Translations under genes and position numbers: made by a program
The notes under the pieces: model-generated
The model's input: only the letters and a program-made list of their open reading frames with translations
Told to the model about the DNA's origin: nothing
The model's database searches: none
Assembly (NCBI RefSeq): GCF_040361215.1
Contig: NZ_APND01000001.1
Location: 620,001 to 684,000, forward strand
Origin: Salinisphaera dokdonensis
GTDB taxonomy: Bacteria; Pseudomonadota; Gammaproteobacteria; Nevskiales; Salinisphaeraceae
DNA length: 64,000 bases
Reading direction: 5' to 3'
Shown: piece by piece, positions 44,462 to 52,481 of the stretch
Position numbering within the stretch: position 1 is the stretch's first letter
Layout: every line of letters starts with the position of its first letter

Positions 44462-44613
44462 TAATTAATAAGAAAGACCCTGGAAATGAAGCCGATCCCC
44501 CGCCCAGCGCCAGACCGGGCAACCGACACCAACCACGGCACCACGCGCGACCGGAACAAAGCCGACCGTCGTTACGTGACCAATATCCAGAACCGGCATA
44601 CGGGCGGCCGGTC

Positions 44614-45219
44614 GTGAGCTCTGTCACCTGGCTGGCGTCGATCGTCATGTTCAGCGTGGCCATGTCGGGCACGCCGGGGCCGAACAACGTCATGCTTACA
44701 GCGTCGGGCGCGCGCTACGGCTATGCGCGCACGCTGCCGCATATCGCCGGCATTCTCGGCGGCTGTGTCGTGCTGTTCATGGCGATCGCTTTAGGGTTGG
44801 GCGCGGTATTCGAACGCTACCCGAGCGTGCAGTGGTCGCTGCGATTCATCGGCAGCGCCTACCTGCTCTATCTGGCCTGGCGCATTGCCACGGCCCCGCC
44901 GCCGACGCTGGACGCGGCCGGTGACGCACGCCCGCTCAACGCCTGGGAAGCCGCGGCGTTCCAGTTCGCCAATCCAAAGGCGTGGATCATGGGCCTGACG
45001 CTGACCGCCTCTTTCCTGCCCGCGAACGGGTCGCTGGTGGTCAACGCCTTCCTGCTGGCGCTGCTGATGGAAGCCGTGGCCTTTCCATGCGTGTCGTTCT
45101 GGGCATTGTTCGGGCGCACACTCGGCACGCGCCTGCGCACGCCGCGCGCCTGGCGGATCTTCAACGGCGTGATGGGCCTACTGACCGCGGCCTGCGTAAT
45201 CCTGATCTTCAGTGATTGA
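44614..45219 (+). CDS. LysE-family amino-acid exporter
   Basis: A 201-residue inner-membrane protein with about six helices. It has the family's N-terminal signature FSVAMSGTPGPNNVMLTASGA, YLLYLAWRIA and FQFANPKAWIMGLTLTA. LysE/RhtB proteins export amino acids such as lysine, threonine or homoserine. The GTG at 44614 is the only start that puts the first helix at the N-terminus. Divergent from the MocR regulator; a hairpin terminator follows. Confidence 0.92.
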   Translation: MSSVTWLASIVMFSVAMSGTPGPNNVMLTASGARYGYARTLPHIAGILGGCVVLFMAIALGLGAVFERYPSVQWSLRFIGSAYLLYLAWRIATAPPPTLDAAGDARPLNAWEAAAFQFANPKAWIMGLTLTASFLPANGSLVVNAFLLALLMEAVAFPCVSFWALFGRTLGTRLRTPRAWRIFNGVMGLLTAACVILIFSD

Positions 45220-45221
45220 GC

Positions 45222-45245
45222 CCGGCTCGCTACGAAGCCGGTTTT
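45222..45245 (+). terminator. Terminator of the LysE-type gene
   Basis: CCGGCT and AGCCGG form a 6-bp stem across an 8-nt loop, followed by TTTT, three bases after the lysE stop. It overlaps the convergent aspartoacylase-like stop. Confidence 0.6.
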
Positions 45246-46338
45246 ACACGATCGGCGGCTCGCCGGATTCGCCACGGTCGTCGAAGTCGTCCGGCTCGTT
45301 GTCGGACTGATAGGCCTCGACACGGCTGGCGAGTTTCTGCGCGCCCTTGACCCTTGCGACGTGGTAAAGCGCGTCGCCGGCATGGGCGAGCGGTAGATAG
45401 GAGCGGCCGATAACGATGCCCGGGTGCTCCGATTTCACTGCGACCTCGGTCTCGCCGAACGGGTCGGCAATATACGCCAGCACCTGATCCTTACTGACGT
45501 ATTCACCGAGTTCGACCAGCGAGCGCAGGATGCCGGACTCGGGGGCGCGCTCCCAGTTCGAATCCTGAGCGACCACCGACTTGTGCGGCGCGCGACGGCC
45601 GCGCATGGGCAGCATACCCAGTTCGCGCATCACGCCCGAGATGCCGCGGACACCGGCACGGATCGAAAACTCGTCGAAACGCAGCGCTTCGCCTGCTTCA
45701 TAAAGTAGCAGCGGCACGCCTTTCTCATTGGCGTGTTCGCGTAACGAGCCTTCGCGAAGGCCGGCATCGATAAGCAGCGGGCAGCCGAAAGCTTCCGCCA
45801 GCCGGCGCGTGGTGTCGTTCGATAGGTCGGCTCGAATCTGCGGCAGATTGGAACGGTGAATAGCACCGGTGTGCAGATCGATACCGTAATCGGCCTTGGA
45901 CAGGATCTCGTCGACGAACACCTTGGCCAGGCGCGCCGCCACCGAGCCTTTCGAGGTGCCGGGGAACGAGCGATTGAGATCGCGCCGATCCGGCAGATAA
46001 CGCGAATGGCGCAAAAACCCGTGCACGTTCACAATGGGCACGGCGATCAGCGTGCCGCGCAGCTGCTTGAGGCCACGCAGCTTGAGCAAACGGCGAATGA
46101 TTTCCACCCCGTTGAGCTCGTCGCCGTGCACCGCGGCGGATACGAACAGCACCGGCCCGCCGCGCTTACCGCGGATCACGTTCACCGGCATGGTGAGCTT
46201 GGCGTGGGTATAGAGATCGGCAACCGGCAGATCGATCGTCGTGCGCGTGCCCGGCGCGATGCTCTGGCCGCCGATTTCCAGCGGCTTGGCGTGGCCGGGC
46301 TCTTTAGCGCGGGTCGTGTTCGTGGTGTCTTCGGTCAT
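45244..46338 (-). CDS. Succinylglutamate desuccinylase/aspartoacylase-family protein
   Basis: A 364-residue zinc carboxypeptidase-like (M14) protein. Zinc ligands are in AAVHGDELNGVE (His and Glu) and LHTGAIHR (His). It also has RDLNRSFPG and a basic-to-acidic C-terminal lobe (KSEHPGIVIGRSYLPL). AstE/AspA-type enzymes cleave succinyl or acetyl groups from amino acids. Proteins of this type often neighbour RimK and the zinc-protease-like RimB, and may trim poly-glutamate tails or other peptides; that link is inference. It follows rimK but a terminator lies between. Confidence 0.9.
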   Translation of the reverse strand: MTEDTTNTTRAKEPGHAKPLEIGGQSIAPGTRTTIDLPVADLYTHAKLTMPVNVIRGKRGGPVLFVSAAVHGDELNGVEIIRRLLKLRGLKQLRGTLIAVPIVNVHGFLRHSRYLPDRRDLNRSFPGTSKGSVAARLAKVFVDEILSKADYGIDLHTGAIHRSNLPQIRADLSNDTTRRLAEAFGCPLLIDAGLREGSLREHANEKGVPLLLYEAGEALRFDEFSIRAGVRGISGVMRELGMLPMRGRRAPHKSVVAQDSNWERAPESGILRSLVELGEYVSKDQVLAYIADPFGETEVAVKSEHPGIVIGRSYLPLAHAGDALYHVARVKGAQKLASRVEAYQSDNEPDDFDDRGESGEPPIV

Positions 46339-46376
46339 ACGGCTGTGGTGGATACCTTCTCGACTGGCTCACAACG

Positions 46377-46404
46377 AAAAACGGCAGCGTCGAAACGCTG
46401 CCGT
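46377..46404 (-). terminator. Intrinsic terminator between rimK and the aspartoacylase-like gene
   Basis: ACGGCAGCGT and ACGCTGCCGT form a perfect 10-bp stem with a CGAA loop (46381-46404). On the minus strand the stem is followed by a run of T (TTTTTCG). It lies 32 bp after the rimK stop and 39 bp before the next start. Confidence 0.85.
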
Positions 46405-46435
46405 ATAGCAGTATAGCCCTTGCGTCGCCAGACAA

Positions 46436-47341
46436 TCAGCCGCCGCCGCGGGTCCGGGTCTTGCCGCGCTTCGAGTAGGTCTCGATGAAGCTTATGATCT
46501 GGCCGGCGACGTCCTTGGTGGTCGCCGTCTCGATGCCTTCCAGACCGGGAGAGGAATTGACCTCCATCACCACCGGGCCATGATTGGAGCGCAACAGATC
46601 CACACCGGCCACGTTGAGCCCCATGATCTTGGCTGCGCGCACCGCGGTGGAACGCTCTTCCGGCGTGATCTTGATCACCGACGCGGAGCCACCGCGATGC
46701 AGATTGGACCGGAACTCGCCTTCCTTGCCCTGGCGCTTCATGGAGGCGACGACCTTGTCGCCGATCACGAAGCAGCGGATATCCGCGCCCTTGGCTTCCT
46801 TGACGAACTCCTGCACCAGAAAGTGGGCGTCCAGACCGCGGAAGGCGTCGATTACCGATTCGGCCGCACCGCGGGTCTCCGTAAGCACCACGCCCTTGCC
46901 CTGCGTGCCCTCGGTGAGCTTGATCACGTACTGGTTGCCGCCGACCAGCTCGAGCAGATCGTCCGTATCGTCCGGCGAATGCGCAAAACCGGTCACCGGC
47001 AGGCCGATGCCCTTGCGCGAAAGCAGCTGCATCGAGCGCAGCTTATCGCGCGAGCGGGAGATCGCCACCGATTCGTTGAGCGGATAGACACCGATCATCT
47101 CGAACTGGCGCAGCACCGCGGTCGCATAGAACGTGATCGACGCGCCGATACGCGGGATGATCGCGTCGAAGCCTTCCAGCTTGCGGCCCTTGTAATGGAT
47201 CTCCGGCGCGTGCGGCACGATATTCATGTAGCAGCGCAGCGGATCGATCACGGTCATCTCGTGACCCCGCGCCTTGCCCGCTTCGATCATCCGGCGGGTC
47301 GAATAGAGGTTGCGGTTACGAGACAGGATGGCGATTTGCAT
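46436..47341 (-). CDS. rimK: Ribosomal protein S6-glutamate ligase
   Basis: A 301-residue ATP-grasp ligase that adds glutamates to the C-terminus of ribosomal protein S6. It has IAILSRNRNLYSTRRMIEA, IPRIGASITFYATAVLRQFE, VIKLTEGTQGKGVVLTE and VVMEVNSSPGLEGIE with the metal-binding Glu and Asn. The length equals E. coli RimK (300). Its upstream region is the 430-bp element, and the terminal repeat of that element ends only 4 bp before the start codon, so the ribosome-binding site partly lies in the repeat (AGAGA). Confidence 0.97.
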   Translation of the reverse strand: MQIAILSRNRNLYSTRRMIEAGKARGHEMTVIDPLRCYMNIVPHAPEIHYKGRKLEGFDAIIPRIGASITFYATAVLRQFEMIGVYPLNESVAISRSRDKLRSMQLLSRKGIGLPVTGFAHSPDDTDDLLELVGGNQYVIKLTEGTQGKGVVLTETRGAAESVIDAFRGLDAHFLVQEFVKEAKGADIRCFVIGDKVVASMKRQGKEGEFRSNLHRGGSASVIKITPEERSTAVRAAKIMGLNVAGVDLLRSNHGPVVMEVNSSPGLEGIETATTKDVAGQIISFIETYSKRGKTRTRGGG

Positions 47342-47345
47342 AGGT

Positions 47346-47775
47346 GGAATCTCTGATTAAGCCGAACGCGGATCGCGTTTGTGTCCCAAGCCGTGTGTCT
47401 GCAAGGCGCCCCGCGACGCATCGTGGCGGGCGTCGACCCGAGAGGCGGAGCAGGGTCTTCCCGCGGCATAGCTGTGGGATGCGACCCTCGGCGGGACGAA
47501 CCCGTACGAGTCGTAGCCTCGGGTCTCTGGCCGCACGCCGGCGGTCGCATCCCGGCTGTGCCGGGAACCCTGCTCCTCGCCTCGTACGGCCCGATCGAGC
47601 GGGACAACGCCGCAGGCGCGCGGCTTGGGCCAAACCTCGGAGAGGCCGGGCCTTGGCGCGCGCCTGGTCTGCGTCATTCGTCGTTCATGTGCAGCCAGCA
47701 CATTTCTCTCCTCATTCCTTGCCAAACGCGCGCCAAGACGCCGGCGCGACCGTGTTCGGCTTAATCAGAGATTCC
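47346..47775. mobile_element. 430-bp palindromic element with perfect 22-bp terminal inverted repeats
   Basis: The left end (47346-47367) begins GGAATCTCTGATTAAGCC, and the right end (47754-47775) is its exact 22-bp complement; similarity continues inward (CGG(A)TCGCG). Nested inverted repeats fill the inside: GAGCAGGGT (47448/47567), GGGATGCGACC (47476/47543), TTGGCGCGCG (47653/47727) and ATGTGC (47687/47698). No recognisable protein is encoded; a 122-codon minus-strand frame has Arg-rich, low-complexity composition typical of GC-rich noise. It lies exactly between the rimB stop codon and the rimK start. It looks like a MITE-like non-autonomous element or genomic repeat. No clear target duplication is visible. 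Confidence 0.8.
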
Positions 47776-48258
47776 TTACTCCGGCGGTCGGCCGGTGAGA
47801 AAGGATGCCAAGGGGTCAACACGGATCGACCGCATGGCGGTTCGACCGACAAGCATGCGGAAAAGCATTGTATCGCGTGCAGTCAATGTAATCTCGATCG
47901 GCCACTCGCGATTTGCCATGCGCACCGGGGTTTCGATCACGAAACGCCATTCGCGATGGCCGCCGGAGTCGCGCACGCTGCGCTCGTCGACCACCGGCGC
48001 ATCGCACCAGGTGACCGTTTCGGTATCGCGTTGATAAGGATGGACGCCGAAACGCGCGATCTTTACGCCCGCCTCGTGGGCCACATCGAGTTCAAAGGTG
48101 TGCAGCGCCGACGTACGGGCACCGGTATCGATCTTCGCCTTGATGTATTCGATACCCAGGCCGGGCAAGCTCACCCATTCACGCCAGCCGATCAGCGTGC
48201 CTTCGGCGGCGTCGGCCGGATTTATGAGGTTGTCGCCGTTGGCGCCATTGCTTGTCAT
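47776..48258 (-). CDS. rimB: RimB-type ATP-dependent zinc protease-like protein
   Basis: A 160-residue aspartic-protease-fold protein of the DUF785/RimB family. It has GWREWVSLPGLGIEYIKAKIDTGARTSALHT with the catalytic DTGA, and MLVGRTAMRSIRVDP near the C-terminus. Family members are widely encoded next to RimK and are reported in Pseudomonas to act with RimK on S6. Its stop codon abuts the terminal repeat of the 430-bp element. Confidence 0.9.
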   Translation of the reverse strand: MTSNGANGDNLINPADAAEGTLIGWREWVSLPGLGIEYIKAKIDTGARTSALHTFELDVAHEAGVKIARFGVHPYQRDTETVTWCDAPVVDERSVRDSGGHREWRFVIETPVRMANREWPIEITLTARDTMLFRMLVGRTAMRSIRVDPLASFLTGRPPE

Positions 48259-48333
48259 CCACCCATCCGGGAACTCAAATCTGAAGTGAATCGTCGCCGC
48301 AACGCACCTGCGCTGGCAAGGCGCGCGTTGTAT

Positions 48334-49428
48334 CTACAGCTGGGCAAAGGCGAGTTTGCTCTGCAGATTCTCGCGTGAATCGGCATACGCCAACGCCTGT
48401 TCCGAAGTGATCTGACGATTGCGCACCAGCGCGAGCAGTGAGTCGTCGAACGTCGCCATCCCGTCGCCGCCGTCGCCTTCGGACATCGCCTCGCGCACGC
48501 TGTCGATACGGCCCTGCCGGATCAGCTCGGCGATGTAGGGCGTGTTAAGCAGGATCTCGAAAGCCGCAACGCGCTTGCCGCCAATTCCGGCGACCAGGCG
48601 CTGGGAGATGATCGCGCGCAGGTTGAGCGACATATCCATGAACAACGCATCCCGCGAAGCCTCGGGGAACAGCGCAACTAGACGCTGCAGCGCCTGATAG
48701 GCGTTATTGCCGTGCAAGGTGGTGAGCGCCAGATGGCCCGTACCGGCGAGCTGAATCGCGGCTTCCGCGGTGGCCAGGTCACGCGTTTCGCCGATCTGAA
48801 CCACGTCCGGCGCTTCACGCATGGCCGAGCGCACGGCGCGCGCGAAATTGAGCGTATCCGCGCCCAGCTCGCGCTGGTTCACGATCGATCGCTTGTGGCG
48901 ATACATGAATTCGATCGGGTCCTCGATGGTGAGGATATGTCCGTTCGCATTTTCGCTACGATGGTTGATCATTGCGGCGAGCGTGGTCGACTTGCCGGAG
49001 CCCGTGGCACCGACAACAATCACCAGGCCACGCTTCTGCATGGCCAGCCGCTTGAGCACCGGCGGCAGATCCAGATCGTCGAACGTCGGCATTTTGCCGA
49101 TATTGCGCAACACCATGGCCGCGGAGCCGCGCTGGCGAAACGCGTTGACACGAAACCGGCCGTGATTGCCCAGCCGAAATGCGAAATCGACTTCCTGCTC
49201 GCGCTCGAACTCCGCCCGCTGCTCGTCGCTCATGATGCTTTCGACCAACGCCTCGATTACTTCGGGCGTGAGCGGCTCGATCGATTTACTCTTGACCGGG
49301 TAGATCTCGCCCTCGACGCGCAGCATGACCGGCGCATGGGTCGTGAAATAGACGTCCGATGCGCCCTTGTCTATCGCGAGCTGGAGATAGGGGTAGACCT
49401 GATCGGCAACCGACGCGCTATCCGCCAT
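48334..49428 (-). CDS. Third PilT/PilU-type ATPase
   Basis: A 364-residue hexameric-type secretion ATPase. It has LAIDKGASDVYFTTHAPVMLRV (N-terminal PAS-like part), Walker A VVGATGSGKSTTLAAMINHR, the Asp box LTIEDPIEFMYRHKRSIVNQRELG, Walker B VVQIGETRDLATAEAAIQLAGTGHLALTTLHGNNA and the His box. It is similar to but distinct from the two upstream genes, so it is an extra retraction-type ATPase. The start at 49428 overlaps the preceding pilU stop by 11 bp. Confidence 0.9.
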   Translation of the reverse strand: MADSASVADQVYPYLQLAIDKGASDVYFTTHAPVMLRVEGEIYPVKSKSIEPLTPEVIEALVESIMSDEQRAEFEREQEVDFAFRLGNHGRFRVNAFRQRGSAAMVLRNIGKMPTFDDLDLPPVLKRLAMQKRGLVIVVGATGSGKSTTLAAMINHRSENANGHILTIEDPIEFMYRHKRSIVNQRELGADTLNFARAVRSAMREAPDVVQIGETRDLATAEAAIQLAGTGHLALTTLHGNNAYQALQRLVALFPEASRDALFMDMSLNLRAIISQRLVAGIGGKRVAAFEILLNTPYIAELIRQGRIDSVREAMSEGDGGDGMATFDDSLLALVRNRQITSEQALAYADSRENLQSKLAFAQL

Positions 49429-50596
49429 GGCCGAACTCTTCCTCGTCTTCCTCCGGTTCGTCCTCGCGCATCGACAACGACTGCACACCGGCGTCGTCCT
49501 TGAGATTCTGGCGCGCGCGCTGGCTGTTGAGCTTGATGTTCAGGCGCAGTTCGTTCTGCGAATCGGCATGGCGCAGCGCTTCGGTGAAGTCGATTTCGCC
49601 GGCCTCGAACAACTTGAACAGGCTCTGATCGAACGTGATCATGCCCTGCTCGTTGCCGCGGCTCATCACCTCCTTGAGCTCGCCGACCTTGCCCTTGAAG
49701 ATCATGTCCGCGACGTGCGGCGTGTTGAGCAGGATCTCGGTCGCCGCACAACGACCGCCGCCGAGCTTGCGTACCAGCCGCTGCGAAATCAGCGCACGCA
49801 GGTTCAGCGACAGATCCATGAGCAGCTGTTCGCGCTTGGCCTCGTCGAAGAAGTTGATGATGCGATCGAGCGCCTGGTTGGCGCTGTTCGCATGCAGAGT
49901 GCACAGCACCAGATGGCCGGTCTCGGCGAAGTTGATCGCGTATTCCATGGTCTCGCGGGTACGCACCTCGCCGACCAGAATCACGTTCGGCGCCTGGCGC
50001 AGCGTATTCTTTAGCGCGTTCTCCCAGGACTGGGTGTCCACACCGACTTCACGCTGGGTCACGATCGATTTTTTATGCGGATGCACGAACTCGATCGGGT
50101 CCTCGATGGTGATGATATGGCCCGCCGAGTTGTTGTTGCGGTGGCCAAGCATCGCCGCTAGCGAGGTCGACTTACCCGACCCCGTCGCGCCGGCCATGAT
50201 CACTAGGCCACGCTCGGCGAGTACCACGTCCTTGAGCACCGGCGGCAGGCCGAGCTCGTCGAAATTCGGAATCTCGGTGTTGATCACGCGCATGACCGCG
50301 CCAACCCGGCCCTGCTGCACGAACGCCGAGACGCGGAAACGCCCGGAGGGCGGCGAGATCGCGAACTGGCATTCCTTGAACTCGTCGAACTCGCGCGCCT
50401 GGCGGTCGTTCATGATCGAGCGCACGATCAATGCCGACTGCTCGTTCGTGAGCGCGCGCTCCATGAGCGGCGAGATCTGGCCGTCATGCTTGATCGCCGG
50501 CGGAAACCCGCTGGTAATGAAAAGATCCGAGCCGCCTTCCGAGACGAGCCGCTCGAGCAATACGGTGAGCAGCTTCGTTGCCTGTGCACGATCCAT
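49418..50596 (-). CDS. pilU: Type IV pilus retraction ATPase PilU
   Basis: A 392-residue ATPase. PilU-like features are VSEGGSDLFITSGFPPAIK, Walker A MAGATGSGKSTSLAAMLGHR, VTQREVGVDTQSWENALKNTL, ILVGEVRTRETMEYAINFAETGHLVLCTLHANSANQALDRI and EQGMITFDQSLFKLFEAGEI. The C-terminus is acidic (EDEPEEDEEEFGHGG). PilU assists PilT in pilus retraction. It starts 25 bp after the pilT stop. Confidence 0.93.
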   Translation of the reverse strand: MDRAQATKLLTVLLERLVSEGGSDLFITSGFPPAIKHDGQISPLMERALTNEQSALIVRSIMNDRQAREFDEFKECQFAISPPSGRFRVSAFVQQGRVGAVMRVINTEIPNFDELGLPPVLKDVVLAERGLVIMAGATGSGKSTSLAAMLGHRNNNSAGHIITIEDPIEFVHPHKKSIVTQREVGVDTQSWENALKNTLRQAPNVILVGEVRTRETMEYAINFAETGHLVLCTLHANSANQALDRIINFFDEAKREQLLMDLSLNLRALISQRLVRKLGGGRCAATEILLNTPHVADMIFKGKVGELKEVMSRGNEQGMITFDQSLFKLFEAGEIDFTEALRHADSQNELRLNIKLNSQRARQNLKDDAGVQSLSMREDEPEEDEEEFGHGG

Positions 50597-50620
50597 GACG
50601 TTGCCTTTTTCTTTTGGAGT

Positions 50621-51661
50621 CTAGCCGGCGAGCGAATCGCGGTTGCTGGCCCGTCGCGAGGCCTCTTCGCGCGCCACCACGCCGCGGCGCACCAGGTCCT
50701 GCAAACACTGATCGAGGGTCTGCATGCCCACCGACTGGCCGGTCTGGATCGCGGAATACATCTGCGCGACCTTGCCTTCGCGGATGAGGTTTCGGATGGC
50801 CGGCGTGCCCATCATGATCTCGTGGGCGGCCACGCGCCCGCCGGCCTTCTTCTTCATGAGCGTCTGCGAGATCACCGCGCGCAGCGATTCCGACAGCATC
50901 GCCCGCACCATGTCCTTCTCGGCACCGGGAAAGACGTCGATGATGCGGTCGATGGTTTTGGCGGCGGAACTGGTATGCAGCGTGCCGAACACCAGATGAC
51001 CGGTCTCGGCCGCGGTCATCGCCAGGCGGATGGTTTCCAGATCGCGCAGCTCGCCGACCAGAATGGTATCCGGATCCTCGCGCAGCGCGCTGCGCAGGGC
51101 TGCGGCAAAGGAATGGGTATCGCGCTCGACCTCGCGCTGGTTGATCAGGCACTTCTGCGAACTGTGCACGAACTCGATCGGGTCCTCGACGGTGAGGATA
51201 TGGCCGAGCTCGCTCTGGTTCTTGTGGTTGATCATCGCCGCAAGCGTGGTCGACTTGCCCGAGCCCGTCGGCCCGGTGACCAGCACCAGCCCACGAGGCA
51301 GGCTCGCGATCTCGCGGAAAATCTTGGGGGCGTCGAGATCGTCCAGGGTCAGCACCTCGGACGGAATCGTGCGGAACACCGCCGCCGCGCCGCGGTTCTG
51401 GTTGAACACGTTGACACGAAAACGCGCGAGATTCGGAATCTCGAAGGAGAAGTCGGTCTCCAGGTGTTCGTCGTAGGCCTTGCGCTGACGATCATTCATG
51501 ATGTCGTAGACAAGATCGAACACTTCCTTGTGTTCCATCGGCGGCAGATTGATCCGCCGCATATCACCATCGACACGAATCATCGGCGGCAAGCCGGCCG
51601 ATAGATGAAGATCCGAGGCGTTCTGTTTGACTGAGAAAGCCAGTAACTGGGAAATATCCAT
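50621..51661 (-). CDS. pilT: Type IV pilus retraction ATPase PilT
   Basis: A 346-residue ATPase powering pilus disassembly and twitching. It shows LLAFSVKQNASDLHLSAGLPPMIRVDGD, Walker A VTGPTGSGKSTTLAAMINHKN, LTVEDPIEFVHSSQKCLINQREV, LVGELRDLETIRLAMTAAETGHLVFGTLHTSSAAKTIDRIIDVFP and the AIRNLIREGK C-terminal signature. It is first in a three-ATPase operon and is divergent from yggS, as in pseudomonads. Confidence 0.97.
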   Translation of the reverse strand: MDISQLLAFSVKQNASDLHLSAGLPPMIRVDGDMRRINLPPMEHKEVFDLVYDIMNDRQRKAYDEHLETDFSFEIPNLARFRVNVFNQNRGAAAVFRTIPSEVLTLDDLDAPKIFREIASLPRGLVLVTGPTGSGKSTTLAAMINHKNQSELGHILTVEDPIEFVHSSQKCLINQREVERDTHSFAAALRSALREDPDTILVGELRDLETIRLAMTAAETGHLVFGTLHTSSAAKTIDRIIDVFPGAEKDMVRAMLSESLRAVISQTLMKKKAGGRVAAHEIMMGTPAIRNLIREGKVAQMYSAIQTGQSVGMQTLDQCLQDLVRRGVVAREEASRRASNRDSLAG

Positions 51662-51739
51662 GTGCCCCCAACGTACTCCCTAGAATGCCGGCCACGTTAT
51701 CCTAATCCTAACCTAACGCCGCCAAATGAAACGATTTTC

Positions 51740-52447
51740 ATGACAACCACCCAGCCCGACGACTTCGATGTCGCTACCGCACTGACCCAGGTTCGCGAGC
51801 GGATCGCAGCGGCCGCTCATGCGGTAGACCGTGATCCGGCCAGCATCACACTGGTCGCCGTCTCCAAGACCAAGCCAGCCGCCCTGGTGGCCAAGGCACT
51901 CGATGCCGACCAGCGCGATTTCGGCGAGAACTATCTCCAGGACGCCCTTGCCAAAATCGAATCGCTCGCCGATCGCGAACCTCTCTGGCACTTTATCGGC
52001 GACATTCAGTCGAACAAGACCCGTGATATCGCATCCAGTTTCGCCTGGGTGCATGCGGTCGATCGGTTCAAGATCGCACGCCGACTTTCCGACCAGCGCC
52101 CCGAAGGCATGGCGCCGTTGAATCTGTGTATCCAGGTCAATATCGACGGCGAAGACAGCAAGTCCGGCCTGGCCCCGGAGCAGGTCGCTGAACTCGCAGA
52201 CCAGATCGCGACACTCGACAACGTTAAGCTACGCGGATTGATGGCGATTCCGGCTCCGGCCGACGATCCCGAAGCGCAGCGGCGGCCCTTCGCCGCTCTG
52301 CGCACACTGCTGAAGGATCTGAACGCCAATGGCCACACAATGGACACCCTTTCCATGGGCATGAGCGCCGACCTCGAAGCCGCGATCGCCGAGGGCGCCA
52401 CCCATGTACGCGTCGGCACCGCCATTTTCGGCGCGCGCACCGCTTGA
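51740..52447 (+). CDS. yggS: YggS-family PLP homeostasis protein
   Basis: A 235-residue PLP-binding protein. It has ITLVAVSKTKPAALVAKAL (PLP Lys), DFGENYLQDALAKIE, WHFIGDIQSNKTRDIA, VNIDGEDSKSGL and LSMGMSADLEAAIAEGATHVRVGTAIFG. It binds PLP and balances cellular PLP and amino-acid pools; it has no known enzymatic reaction. Start MTTTQPDD chosen over an upstream frame. Divergent from pilT by 78 bp. Confidence 0.96.
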   Translation: MTTTQPDDFDVATALTQVRERIAAAAHAVDRDPASITLVAVSKTKPAALVAKALDADQRDFGENYLQDALAKIESLADREPLWHFIGDIQSNKTRDIASSFAWVHAVDRFKIARRLSDQRPEGMAPLNLCIQVNIDGEDSKSGLAPEQVAELADQIATLDNVKLRGLMAIPAPADDPEAQRRPFAALRTLLKDLNANGHTMDTLSMGMSADLEAAIAEGATHVRVGTAIFGARTA

Positions 52448-52481
52448 CGTTTAATTTCGACACGACCGCAGGAAATCTTTA

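Noticed and set aside
47357..47725. 122-codon minus-strand frame inside the 430-bp element
   Set aside because: Arg- and Pro-rich low-complexity sequence without a domain; the nested repeats, not coding, explain the region.
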